Source: Lachnospiraceae bacterium UBA5899
Lineage (GTDB): Bacteria > Bacillota > Clostridia > Lachnospirales > Lachnospiraceae
Direction of reading: 5' to 3'
DNA length: 35,740 bases
Assembly (NCBI GenBank): GCA_002432425.1
Contig: DJEL01000040.1
Coordinates: 1-35,740, forward strand
This document shows positions 9,465-16,878 of the stretch, piece by piece. The position numbers and the translations under genes are program-made. The first letter of the stretch is position 1, and each line of letters starts with the position of its first letter. The notes beneath the pieces were generated by a model. It was given only the letters and a program-made list of their open reading frames with translations, searched no databases and was not told where the DNA came from.

Positions 9465-10382
9465 TCAATGATTACGTATCCGCGGATCTAACAAACCATA
9501 GGAAAGATCCACCAGCAAATTCACAAATGTTACCGATGCCGCTATTACCAAAACGCCAAATACCACTACCGGAAAATCTCTCTGCTGTGCGCTGGAGACA
9601 ATCAGCGTTCCGATACCTGGCCATGCAAAAACCGTTTCCACAACAACAGAGCCGCCGATCATGGCGCTTAACTGCGCACCTAAAATGGTAATTACCGGAA
9701 TCAAAGCATTTCTCAGACCATGCTTTATAACTACTTTCCACTCACGCATACCTTTTGCCCTGGCACAGTCTAAATGATCCTGCCCTATCACATCCAGAAG
9801 CGAGCTTCTGGTAAGTCTTGCGACATTGGCAATCGGTCCTACCGACAAGGCTATTACAGGCATAATAAAATGTTTGGGGGTTCCGATCCCGCCGCTCGGC
9901 AGCACTCTCAGCCTTAAAGAAAAAATAAAAATCAATAAAATTCCCAATATAAAATTAGGTAATGTGCTGCCCACCACGGCGCCGCTCATGGTAATTCTGT
10001 CTAACAGCGTATTATGTTTCACTGCCGCCAGAACTCCCAGCGGAATTCCTATCACAATGGTAAGCCCCAATACAATACTTCCTAAAGAAAGTGTCGGAAT
10101 GATGCGCTCTGCAAAAAGATCCGAAACAGAACGTGCATAATAATAACTCATGCCCGTATCTCCCGTGAAAAGGCCGACAAATGATTTTATGTATTGCTGC
10201 CACAGCGGTAAATCCAGTCCCAGATTTGTTCTCAGAATCTCTTTTGCAGAATCACTGGCCCCCGCAATGGTCAGCCATTCAATGGGATCTCCGGTTACTC
10301 TGGTAAGGAAAAAGACCAGTGTGTATACCGCCCATATTGTCAGTACTGCCTTTAGGACACGCATTACAATATATCGTTTCAT
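9465..10382 (-). CDS. ABC importer permease, DppB/OppB type
   Basis: A 305-aa permease with the standard DppB layout: N-terminal helix, the TGDTGMSYYYARSVSDL exoloop, and the coupling motif DCARAKGMREWKVVIKHGLRNAL. It forms the heterodimeric membrane pore with the DppC-type protein. GGAGGAAATAC precedes its ATG. The gene overlaps the end of the ATPase gene by 4 nt (ATGA), indicating translational coupling. Confidence 0.9.
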   Translation of the reverse strand: MKRYIVMRVLKAVLTIWAVYTLVFFLTRVTGDPIEWLTIAGASDSAKEILRTNLGLDLPLWQQYIKSFVGLFTGDTGMSYYYARSVSDLFAERIIPTLSLGSIVLGLTIVIGIPLGVLAAVKHNTLLDRITMSGAVVGSTLPNFILGILLIFIFSLRLRVLPSGGIGTPKHFIMPVIALSVGPIANVARLTRSSLLDVIGQDHLDCARAKGMREWKVVIKHGLRNALIPVITILGAQLSAMIGGSVVVETVFAWPGIGTLIVSSAQQRDFPVVVFGVLVIAASVTFVNLLVDLSYGLLDPRIRNH

Positions 10383-11356
10383 GTATTTCCTCCATCTGTA
10401 TATAAATGACAGGCCACACTGTGTCCTTCTGCTACCTCTACCATCCGGGGCCTGTTTTCTTTACAATCGGCAACTGCTTTTTTACAGCGTGTACAGAAGG
10501 GACAACCGCGAGGTACGTTCATCGGACTGGGGATTTCCCCTTCCAGTCCTTTACACTGATTTTGTTCCCGGGGATCCGGTACCGGCACTGCCTGCATAAG
10601 CGCCTGTGTGTAAGGGTGAAGCGGTTCTTTAAACAGACTTTCTTTATCTGCCAGTTCTACAGCCTGTCCGAGATACATCACCAGAACTCTGTCACTGATA
10701 TGACTGATAACACTCATGTCATGTGATACAAACACATACGTCAGCTTTTTTTTCTCTTGTAAATCCTTCAATAAATTTAATATCTGTGCCTGAATAGACA
10801 CATCTAACGCAGAAACCGGCTCATCACACAACAGCAGCTGTGGATTTGTCACCAGGGCTCTGGCAATGCCTATTCTCTGCCTCTGGCCTCCCGAAAATTC
10901 ATGTGGATATTTTTTCAGATCTTCTTTTGCCAGTCCCACCTGCTCCAGCAAGGGAATAATTACGGATTTTTTTTCTTTTGCGGTCATATGTTCATGTATT
11001 CTTAACGGTTCTTCCAAAATACGCTTAATGCTCATGCGCGGATCCAGTGACGCATAAGGATCCTGAAATACCATTTGTATATTTTTTCTGACCGAAGACG
11101 GCATATGCCTGTGCATTTTTTTCTCCATAAACTGTACATAGCCGCCGGTCGCATCCTCCAATCCAATCAGCATGCGGATTAATGTTGTCTTTCCGCATCC
11201 TGATTCGCCGATAATTCCTAATGTCTCTCCCCGAAATAATTCAAAAGAAACATGATTCACGGCACGCACTCTGCCGATTTCTTTCTGCATTAACGCACCT
11301 TTCTTTACCGGATATTCCTTACACAAATCAACGACATCCAATATTTTTTCTTTCAC
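10379..11356 (-). CDS. ABC importer ATPase, DppF/OppF type
   Basis: A 325-aa ATPase with Walker A GESGCGKT, Q-loop QDPYASLDP, signature SGGQRQR, Walker B LLLCDEPVSALD and switch SHDM. The C-terminal oligopeptide-transporter domain carries a CPFCTRCKKAVADC cluster (C-x2-C-x2-C-x6-C); such Cys clusters occur in many Opp/Dpp ATPases and may hold an iron-sulfur cluster. A GTG start at 11356 is chosen: GGGGAGG lies 7 nt upstream and GTGA overlaps the stop of the preceding ATPase gene. An ATG eight codons upstream lies ahead of that ribosome site and lacks its own. Confidence 0.9.
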   Translation of the reverse strand: MKEKILDVVDLCKEYPVKKGALMQKEIGRVRAVNHVSFELFRGETLGIIGESGCGKTTLIRMLIGLEDATGGYVQFMEKKMHRHMPSSVRKNIQMVFQDPYASLDPRMSIKRILEEPLRIHEHMTAKEKKSVIIPLLEQVGLAKEDLKKYPHEFSGGQRQRIGIARALVTNPQLLLCDEPVSALDVSIQAQILNLLKDLQEKKKLTYVFVSHDMSVISHISDRVLVMYLGQAVELADKESLFKEPLHPYTQALMQAVPVPDPREQNQCKGLEGEIPSPMNVPRGCPFCTRCKKAVADCKENRPRMVEVAEGHSVACHLYTDGGNT

Positions 11357-12360
11357 AAAGCAGCCTCCCCTGATTCGCATTTATCTCTCTCCTGCTGCTC
11401 GGGAGTATAAAAACACCGGTAAAAATGTCCGTTCTCTCCCTGCATGCCGGGTTCTTTTTTGTGGCATGCATCCTGTGCATATCTGCAACGGCTGCAGAAG
11501 CGGCAATACTGTACCGGTACTTTCATTCTGGGAATCTGTCCCGGTATGGTATATAGCTTTTCTTTTCTCTCTTTGATACTGGGAATTGCCGCCAGCAGTC
11601 CCCTGGTATAGGGATGACATGGATGAGCAAATATTTCTGTACACTTTCCTTCTTCTACCACCGCACCACCGTACATTACCAGCATACGGTCGCAGGCAGC
11701 AGCTACAACTCCCATATTGTGGGTGATCAGGATAACCGCTATCCCCAACTGCTCCCGCAGTTCTTTTAACAAGGAGAGTATCTGTGCCTGAATTGTGACA
11801 TCCAACGCGGTTGTCGGTTCATCTGCAATCAGTACTTTGGGATTACATGCCAAAGCAATCGCAATCATGACTCTTTGCTGCATACCTCCTGACAATTCGT
11901 GCGGATATTGTTGAATTCTCACTTCCGGTGAGGGAATTTTTACCTGTTTTAATAAAAAAATGGCCCTTTCATAGGCTTCTTTTTTAGAAATTTTTTCATG
12001 TATGCGTAAAATCTCTGTGATTTGATCTCCTATCGTATAGACGGGATCCAGTGCAGACAAGGGATTCTGAAAGATCATGGAAATTTCTTTTCCCCTGACC
12101 CGGCAAAGTTCTTTTTCTTTCATTTGAAATAAATCCTTACCAAGATAGACGGCCTGTCCTCCCTCTCTTCGGGAAGAAACCGGATCAAGCAGTCCCATAA
12201 GACTGCGCACAACAGTACTTTTTCCACATCCTGATTCTCCTACAATTCCCACAATCTCGCCCGGATAAATATCAATATCCACACCATCTACTGCCGGAAT
12301 CACATTTTGACCCGAATAGTAATAGCTTTTTAACCCTTTTATTTTCAAAATGGCTTCCAA
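11353..12360 (-). CDS. ABC importer ATPase, DppD/OppD type
   Basis: A 335-aa ATPase paired with the DppF-type subunit. It shows Walker A GESGCGKST, QNPLSALDP, signature LSGGMQQRV, Walker B VLIADEPTTALD and ITHNM. Its C-terminus has CRFCSRCRYAQDAC, again C-x2-C-x2-C-x6-C. The only plausible start is TTG 12360, preceded by AAAGGAAG at 9 nt, which may keep its expression low. It follows the binding-protein gene across a 63-nt gap containing a perfect palindrome. Confidence 0.9.
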   Translation of the reverse strand: MEAILKIKGLKSYYYSGQNVIPAVDGVDIDIYPGEIVGIVGESGCGKSTVVRSLMGLLDPVSSRREGGQAVYLGKDLFQMKEKELCRVRGKEISMIFQNPLSALDPVYTIGDQITEILRIHEKISKKEAYERAIFLLKQVKIPSPEVRIQQYPHELSGGMQQRVMIAIALACNPKVLIADEPTTALDVTIQAQILSLLKELREQLGIAVILITHNMGVVAAACDRMLVMYGGAVVEEGKCTEIFAHPCHPYTRGLLAAIPSIKERKEKLYTIPGQIPRMKVPVQYCRFCSRCRYAQDACHKKEPGMQGENGHFYRCFYTPEQQERDKCESGEAAL

Positions 12361-12385
12361 GTGAATATACTTCCTTTCAAAGTCT

Positions 12386-12413
12386 GCTTCCCGGCAGATA
12401 TCTGCCGGGAAGC
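12386..12413 (-). promoter_or_regulatory. Perfect palindrome between the binding-protein and ATPase genes
   Basis: GCTTCCCGGCAGAT is followed directly by its exact reverse complement, giving a 14-bp stem with almost no loop. It lies 10 nt after the binding-protein stop. On the transcribed strand it is followed by AGACTTTG, not a U-tract, so it is more likely a partial terminator or an mRNA-protecting hairpin than a full stop. Such elements commonly leave the binding protein more abundant than the membrane subunits. Confidence 0.6.
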
Positions 12414-12423
12414 ACTGCTGTAA

Positions 12424-14049
12424 TTATTCTACAACCTTCAAATCATCTGCACGAAAAGGCATAATCTGGTTTTCACAATATGTCATGTCCCATTCAAGAC
12501 CATCTCTGATACCATATAAATCTTCTGCCTGGTATAAATAGGTTCCGGGGCAATAAGTATCAAATACTTCCATTAAGGTTCTTGCTGCCTGTCTCTGTTC
12601 TTCAATATCCTTGCTGTCAATTAATGTATTTCCTGCTGCCACAAATTCGTCCGTCGGTGTCCAGCTTCCTTTTTCCGGGTTAGCGGGAGCGGATCCTGTT
12701 CCGAAAAGGAGCCACAACGCACCAAGAGGATTATCGAATCGGGAAGCGGAAGACCATGCTCGGATGTCTGCACTAAAAGTAAATTTATCCGTATAAACCA
12801 CTTCCGCTTTTACACCGATGTCAGCAAACATGCTGACAATGGCTTCACCTGCCTGATTGCCGTTTGTATAATAACCGTCTGCCATTTCAATGGAGATGAC
12901 TTCTTCGCCGTCATATCCGGATTCTTTTACCAGTTCTCGGGCTTTTTCCGGATCATACTGCACACCGGGATAGTCCTCAATATATAAATCTCCATAGCTT
13001 TCAAACTGATGTCCGTTGGGAACCTTTGCATATTCGGACCAAAGAGTATCTACCAGTGTCTGACGGTCTATTGCCATGGTCAATGCCTGTCTGAATTTCT
13101 GGTTAGACATAATACTGTCTTCATTTTTGGTGTTAAATACGTATATATGGATATTCTTAATGGAACTTCCTACCACACTTACACCGGATGTAGCATTAAT
13201 GGTATCTACGGCATCAGAAGGCACATCATTAATAATATCTACTTCTCCTGTAATTAAAGCAGTCATACGCGCGGATGCTTCCGGATAAGAAATAAACTCT
13301 ATTTTCTTTGCTGCAGGCTTATCTCCCCAGAAACCATCGTAACGCTCCAGAACATATTTTTCAGGTGAATACTGTGTTAATTTATAAGGACCTGTACCAA
13401 TAGGCGCTGTCTGAAAAGCTTCATCGCCTATCTCTTCAATATAATCTTTGGGTACAATACTTGCTCCCCAGATAGAACCCAGCCGTTGTTCAAAAGCAGC
13501 ATCCGGCTTTTTCAGTTTGAACTGCACGGTAAGATCGTCTATTTTTTCAACGGAATCCAATGTTTCATATAAAACTGCAATGGTACCGTCGCCATAACCG
13601 CTTAAAATTCTATCGAAGGTAAATTTAACATCATCTGCGGTGCATTCCTCACCATTCTGGAAAGTAACACCATCCCGGATTTTAACATTCAGTGTTGTAT
13701 CATCCTGCCATTCCCAGCTTTCCGCCAGCTGTCCTGTGATGCTTCCCTCTTTATCTGTAAAGAGAAGTGTGTCGAAAATATTATAAAAAAGCTTAATGCT
13801 GGCAATACCGATGGATCTGTCCGGGTCTAACTGTGTTGGCAAAGCAGCAAGCCCGATTCTTAAAACATCTAACTCTTTCCCTTCACCTGTATCCTTCTGC
13901 GCATCCGTATTATCCTGTGTTGTCTGGGTCTGGACAGATGTTGTTTGAGTAGTTTCTTTCTTATTTGTCGTATTTGCTGTGGAACCGCATCCTCCGAGTG
14001 TAAGCATCATTGCCATCACTCCTGCAATAAACCGAATTCTTTTTTTCAT
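12424..14049 (-). CDS. Extracellular solute-binding lipoprotein, SBP family 5 (peptide/nickel/phosphodiester importer)
   Basis: A 541-aa lipoprotein. The signal peptide ends in LTLGGC, then comes a Thr/Gln-rich linker, then a full SBP_bac_5 domain beginning LRIGLAALPTQLDPD. Family landmarks include NGEECTADDVKFTFDRIL, GTGPYKL and QALTMAIDRQTLVDTLW. It captures ligand outside the membrane for the ABC importer. The start is ATG 14049, behind AAGGAGAAAAG; the frame stays open 18 codons further upstream without a ribosome site. It is first in a six-gene operon (binding protein, two ATPases, two permeases, phosphodiesterase). Family members bind peptides, nickel chelates, sugars and other ligands, so the cargo cannot be read from the sequence. 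Confidence 0.9.
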   Translation of the reverse strand: MKKRIRFIAGVMAMMLTLGGCGSTANTTNKKETTQTTSVQTQTTQDNTDAQKDTGEGKELDVLRIGLAALPTQLDPDRSIGIASIKLFYNIFDTLLFTDKEGSITGQLAESWEWQDDTTLNVKIRDGVTFQNGEECTADDVKFTFDRILSGYGDGTIAVLYETLDSVEKIDDLTVQFKLKKPDAAFEQRLGSIWGASIVPKDYIEEIGDEAFQTAPIGTGPYKLTQYSPEKYVLERYDGFWGDKPAAKKIEFISYPEASARMTALITGEVDIINDVPSDAVDTINATSGVSVVGSSIKNIHIYVFNTKNEDSIMSNQKFRQALTMAIDRQTLVDTLWSEYAKVPNGHQFESYGDLYIEDYPGVQYDPEKARELVKESGYDGEEVISIEMADGYYTNGNQAGEAIVSMFADIGVKAEVVYTDKFTFSADIRAWSSASRFDNPLGALWLLFGTGSAPANPEKGSWTPTDEFVAAGNTLIDSKDIEEQRQAARTLMEVFDTYCPGTYLYQAEDLYGIRDGLEWDMTYCENQIMPFRADDLKVVE

Positions 14050-14126
14050 ACTTTTCTCCTTGTCCTTGTATTTGGTTTCCCCTATGTTCCATGTCCTGTG
14101 CACACATGCTCAAAAGAACTGATAAA

Positions 14127-14155
14127 ATCTTATGTCTCATTTTTGTTTATCACAA
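14127..14155 (-). promoter_or_regulatory. Promoter of the ABC importer operon
   Basis: On the minus strand TTGTGA (14150-14155) and TAAGAT (14127-14132) are separated by exactly 17 nt, about 80 nt before the binding-protein start. Confidence 0.5.
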
Positions 14156-14255
14156 CCATGGTTTCGTAAATCATTTGTAAAGGCTCCGTAAACCAGCCAA
14201 TGACTATTTTGGGAGATTATTCTTTCACAAATCCATATTGATGCAAGCAAAAAAA

Positions 14256-14288
14256 GTCATTGTCCCATTGCAGACAATGACTTTTTTT
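14256..14288. terminator. Bidirectional rho-independent terminator
   Basis: GTCATTGTC (14256-14264) and GACAATGAC (14273-14281) form a 9-bp stem with A-runs on the left and seven Ts on the right, so it can work in both directions. It separates the importer operon from the gene ruins at 14.3-14.9 kb. Confidence 0.8.
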
Positions 14289-14308
14289 CTCTGTTTCCAT
14301 CTTATTTT

Positions 14309-14595
14309 TCAAAACGAAGCACCATTCTTTCCTATCCCATCTTTTTTCTCAAAGCTGAATACCACCTGTTTTTCTTCGGTTTTCAGTTTCTCCAACTGTT
14401 CGTTCAATCCCCGTATTTCTTCCGTTGCACTGTCTATCTCCTTGCACAAATCCCCCATTTTGAAAAAAAGATTGTCCTCTTCCTTCTTCAAGATGAAACA
14501 GTTGCAAAATACCATCAGCATGTTCTTGAGTTTGGGTATAATCCGTTTTCCGCCATAGTAAACGCCCGGTCTTTCAGTTCTAATTCCGTCAACAT
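14309..14595 (-). pseudogene. Fragmentary gene, unrecognised
   Basis: Two short frames abut here on the minus strand. From ATG 14595 the reading is MLTELELKDRAFTMAENG, which stops within about 26 codons. A second frame continues to 14309 with a charged, coiled-coil-like stretch (KEIDSATEEIRGLNEQLEKL). Together they look like one frameshifted gene of about 95 codons. The end of the second frame (QVVFSFEKKDG) resembles the VVFSFWEKKDE of the aldolase remnant just upstream. No family is assigned. Confidence 0.3.
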
Positions 14596-14645
14596 TCCTA
14601 TATTATTCAAATAGCCCTTCTCCCCATTACTTCCCTGCCTATATT

Positions 14646-14840
14646 TTACAATATTCCGGCAAGCTCCTCCATATCCTCATCCTTCTTTTCCCAGAAACTG
14701 AATACCACCCGTTGGGAAAGCTCTTCCATTTTCTCATTGGGAAGAATTATAAACTGCTGATTGGTGGGGGAGTCTATATAAAACTCATATCCCTTTTCCG
14801 CAAAGAGTTTTTTCAGCTTTTTCGCCATGGAAATTGCATG
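14646..14840 (-). pseudogene. C-terminal remnant of a low-specificity threonine aldolase
   Basis: The frame reads HAISMAKKLKKLFAEKGYEF, then YIDSPTNQQFIILPNEKMEE, then VVFSFWEKKDE, which matches my memory of the C-terminal domain of PLP-dependent L-threonine aldolases. The rest of the enzyme, including the PLP lysine, is absent. The segment normally following KKDE (containing the RF-x-TSWAT-type strand) is also missing: the frame jumps to DMEELAGIL, like the very end of the protein. It abuts the 3' end of the radical SAM gene, so it has no promoter of its own and is dead. Confidence 0.6.
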
Positions 14841-14889
14841 GCTGCTTATTTTCCGTATAAATCGTCCGTGGCGTACCCGGTCAGGTTCC

Positions 14890-15777
14890 CTATTGGTCTT
14901 CCTTTTCATCCCACAGACTTAGCTGTTGAAAGTCTTCTTTTTCCTCAAATGTGGACAGATACGAAAATATTTGCTCATTGTCATGCATAATACCGTGTTT
15001 TTCGCAGGTATCATGAAGGATTTGCATAAGATAGCCGTTATGGGGGCTGTCAAGCATATATTGATACCCATAGGTGTGTATGTATTTTTCTTTTACTCCC
15101 TTAAACGAACGGTCCAGTTGTTCGTAAAAATATTCCCGGTTCCCTTCCCGGAGTGTCACGCCCATTCCGAAGCAGATAATTCCCCGCACTTTTGCTTCTA
15201 TACACATATTCAGAATGCCAACCAGGTTTTCCTCATTGTCATTGATAAACGGCAAAATCGGGGAAAGCCATACAACCGTGGGAATTCCGGCATCCCGGAG
15301 AGTTTTCAGTACCTCAAACCATTCTGTGGTAGTGCTCACGTTTGGCTCTATTTTCCTGCATAAATCCTCATCATATGTGGTCAGTGTCATCTGCACCACG
15401 CATTTTGTCTTTTCATTTATTTTCTGCAGAAGGTCTAAATCCCGCAGAATACGGTTGGATTTCGTAATCACCGTAAAGCCAAACCCATATTTATCTATAA
15501 GCTGCAGCGCCTTTCTCACATTCTGCAATTCTGTTTCCAACGGAATGTACGGGTCCGTCATGGAACCGGTGCCAATCATGCACTTTTTTCGTTTATGGGA
15601 CAGATTGTACTCCAGCAGCTCTATGGCATTTGCCTTTACTTCAATATCCTCAAAAGCATGCTCCATATGGTAGCATTTGCTTCTGGAATCACAGTAAATG
15701 CATCCATGTGAACAGCCGCGGTATAGGTTCATCCCATTTTTCGCCGATAATATTCCTTTTACATTCACATAGTGCAT
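14890..15777 (-). CDS. Radical SAM protein, SplB/Rv2578c-like
   Basis: A 295-aa protein with the radical SAM cluster motif C22-x3-C26-x2-C29 (CSHGCIYC) near the N-terminus, as in the SplB-like/Rv2578c group, and GTGSMTDPYIP, which is characteristic of that group. It would use a [4Fe-4S] cluster to cleave S-adenosylmethionine. Its substrate is unknown; the family includes spore photoproduct lyase but most members are uncharacterised. AGGGGTGACGGG precedes the ATG. It is a single gene with its own promoter. Confidence 0.8.
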   Translation of the reverse strand: MHYVNVKGILSAKNGMNLYRGCSHGCIYCDSRSKCYHMEHAFEDIEVKANAIELLEYNLSHKRKKCMIGTGSMTDPYIPLETELQNVRKALQLIDKYGFGFTVITKSNRILRDLDLLQKINEKTKCVVQMTLTTYDEDLCRKIEPNVSTTTEWFEVLKTLRDAGIPTVVWLSPILPFINDNEENLVGILNMCIEAKVRGIICFGMGVTLREGNREYFYEQLDRSFKGVKEKYIHTYGYQYMLDSPHNGYLMQILHDTCEKHGIMHDNEQIFSYLSTFEEKEDFQQLSLWDEKEDQ

Positions 15778-15827
15778 CCCGTCACCCCTTGCTGCCCCTG
15801 TTATGTATAATTATCATCGTTGCTTCT

Positions 15828-15856
15828 ATTATAAATTCCGCCGGGGGATAAGGCAA
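15828..15856 (-). promoter_or_regulatory. Promoter of the radical SAM gene
   Basis: TTGCCT (15851-15856, minus strand) and a perfect TATAAT (15828-15833) are 17 nt apart, about 50 nt before the start codon. Confidence 0.6.
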
Positions 15857-15878
15857 CTTTATTTTTTATTTTACATTA

Positions 15879-15907
15879 TTGACAAGGTGTTGATATCTTG
15901 CTATATT
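15879..15907 (+). promoter_or_regulatory. Strong plus-strand promoter pointing antisense into the 185-aa gene
   Basis: A consensus TTGACA (15879-15884) and TATATT (15902-15907) are 17 nt apart on the plus strand. There is no plus-strand gene downstream; transcription would start about 15914 and run antisense into the 3' end of the minus-strand gene at 15927-16484. Confidence 0.5.
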
Positions 15908-15926
15908 TTTATCTAAGAAATGGGTT

Positions 15927-16484
15927 TTATACCGTACTTGTCAATATCTGGCAGTCAGGCGGGGTGCTCGTTTCTTTTTTTATGTTTATCACATCATACA
16001 GATACTTGCTTCCGTTTTTGTCATGCCGGATAATCATATAGGCATGAAATATATTGTACCTCTCTAACTCTCCATCTGCATCATATACAGGCAAGCCAAA
16101 CCGCGACTCATAACGATACCATCCGTTTGCGGCATCGATTTTATGTTTTTCTTTTGTATTATGCGTAAAATTTCCCTTTACTGCTATCTCGAGCATTTCT
16201 CCTAACCCCTGAGCAGCATTTGCCTTCGCTTTTGCATTACTTCCCTTAAGTGTAGCTGTATATGCAGAATGTGCATACTCATCCGGCAAGTCTGAACCAA
16301 TATAAATGACATCGCTTGTCTCTGCTATTGTATAAAATTCTCCCACATATTGTTTCAGGTATTTTTCTACATCCTCCCACTTTACGGCTCTTTTTCCCTT
16401 GAAAATAATATCATTAATTAAAACAATGCTTTTCCCTTCGGCATCATGCGTTATCTGTATGTTTCTCCTCTGTATGTTGTCCAT
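15927..16484 (-). CDS. Uncharacterised 185-aa partner of HTH cassette A (possible effector, LPD3-like C-terminus)
   Basis: A 185-aa soluble protein with no clear family. The C-terminal half (about 85-180) alternates helix and strand, with GLGEMLEIA, then NGWYRYESRFGLPVYD, a HAYMIIRH strand and KYLYDVINIKKETSTPP. This resembles, from memory, LPD3-type domains of phage and conjugative-element polyvalent proteins, some of which are suspected nucleases; the match is unverified. The gene overlaps the HTH gene by 41 nt and has AAAAGGAACGG before its ATG, so the two are translationally coupled. The layout (small DNA-binding protein first, overlapping partner second, autoregulatory-looking operator) is that of a toxin-antitoxin-like or regulator-effector pair. 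Function is inferred only. Confidence 0.5.
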   Translation of the reverse strand: MDNIQRRNIQITHDAEGKSIVLINDIIFKGKRAVKWEDVEKYLKQYVGEFYTIAETSDVIYIGSDLPDEYAHSAYTATLKGSNAKAKANAAQGLGEMLEIAVKGNFTHNTKEKHKIDAANGWYRYESRFGLPVYDADGELERYNIFHAYMIIRHDKNGSKYLYDVINIKKETSTPPDCQILTSTV

Positions 16485-16767
16485 CCGTTCCTTTTCTTTC
16501 CCCTATTTTTCTTATTTCCTCGTAATAAGCTTTATAACGATATGCCGTCCTCCGGCTGATATCTCCTGTGTTTACAATTTCCATAATGGTCATTCCGGCT
16601 TCATATTTGGCTTCAAAATCGTGGTAGGAATTCATCCATAATTCATCATGCTTTTTTCTTCCTCCATATTTTTTTGCCTGATATTCTTCAATTTCTGCTT
16701 TTAATTCCGCATTTTCCTTTTCCAATTCTTCTATTTTTCTAAGTGCATCCCGCAAATCATTAAACAT
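16444..16767 (-). CDS. Coiled-coil/HTH regulator, cassette A
   Basis: A 107-aa protein. Residues ~8-32 form a coiled coil (IEELEKENAELKAEIEEY), followed by a conserved basic hinge (GRKKHDELW) and a resolvase-type helix-turn-helix (GMTIMEIVNTGDISRRTAYR, continuing YKAYYEEI). It is clearly related to the product of 20720-21010, about half identical over the core. The ATG lies behind AGGGAGGTAAGGGG. The coiled coil suggests dimerisation and the HTH suggests DNA binding. It probably controls its own promoter, which is flanked by two exact 14-bp repeats; the same arrangement precedes its paralog. Confidence 0.7.
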   Translation of the reverse strand: MFNDLRDALRKIEELEKENAELKAEIEEYQAKKYGGRKKHDELWMNSYHDFEAKYEAGMTIMEIVNTGDISRRTAYRYKAYYEEIRKIGERKGTDGQHTEEKHTDNA

Positions 16768-16795
16768 ATTTCCCCTTACCTCCCTTTAGTGCCAC

Positions 16796-16854
16796 ATATA
16801 TTTTTGTCATAATTATAGTATAACGGAAGGAGGAGTGTCAATATATTTTTGTCA
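16796..16854 (-). promoter_or_regulatory. Promoter and paired GACAAAA operators of cassette A
   Basis: On the minus strand, a perfect -35 TTGACA (16836-16841) and -10 TATAAT (16812-16817) are 18 nt apart. Two exact copies of TGACAAAAATATAT, 45 bp apart (16841-16854 and 16796-16809), flank them: the GACAAAA core of one ends 5 nt before the -35, and that of the other begins 3 nt after the -10. A bound dimer bridging them would block RNA polymerase. A further inverted GACAAAA lies at 16869-16875. An imperfect dyad (AGGAGGGGTG / CACTCCTCCT) also encloses the upstream copy. Confidence 0.7.
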
Positions 16855-16878
16855 CCCCTCCTTTTATGGACAAAATGC

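Noticed and set aside
14355..14709. Repeated CTGAATACCACC, considered as ends of an insertion element
   Set aside because: The copies are direct, only 12 bp and lie in coding-like remnants of similar protein sequence (VVFSF); no transposase or inverted ends are present.
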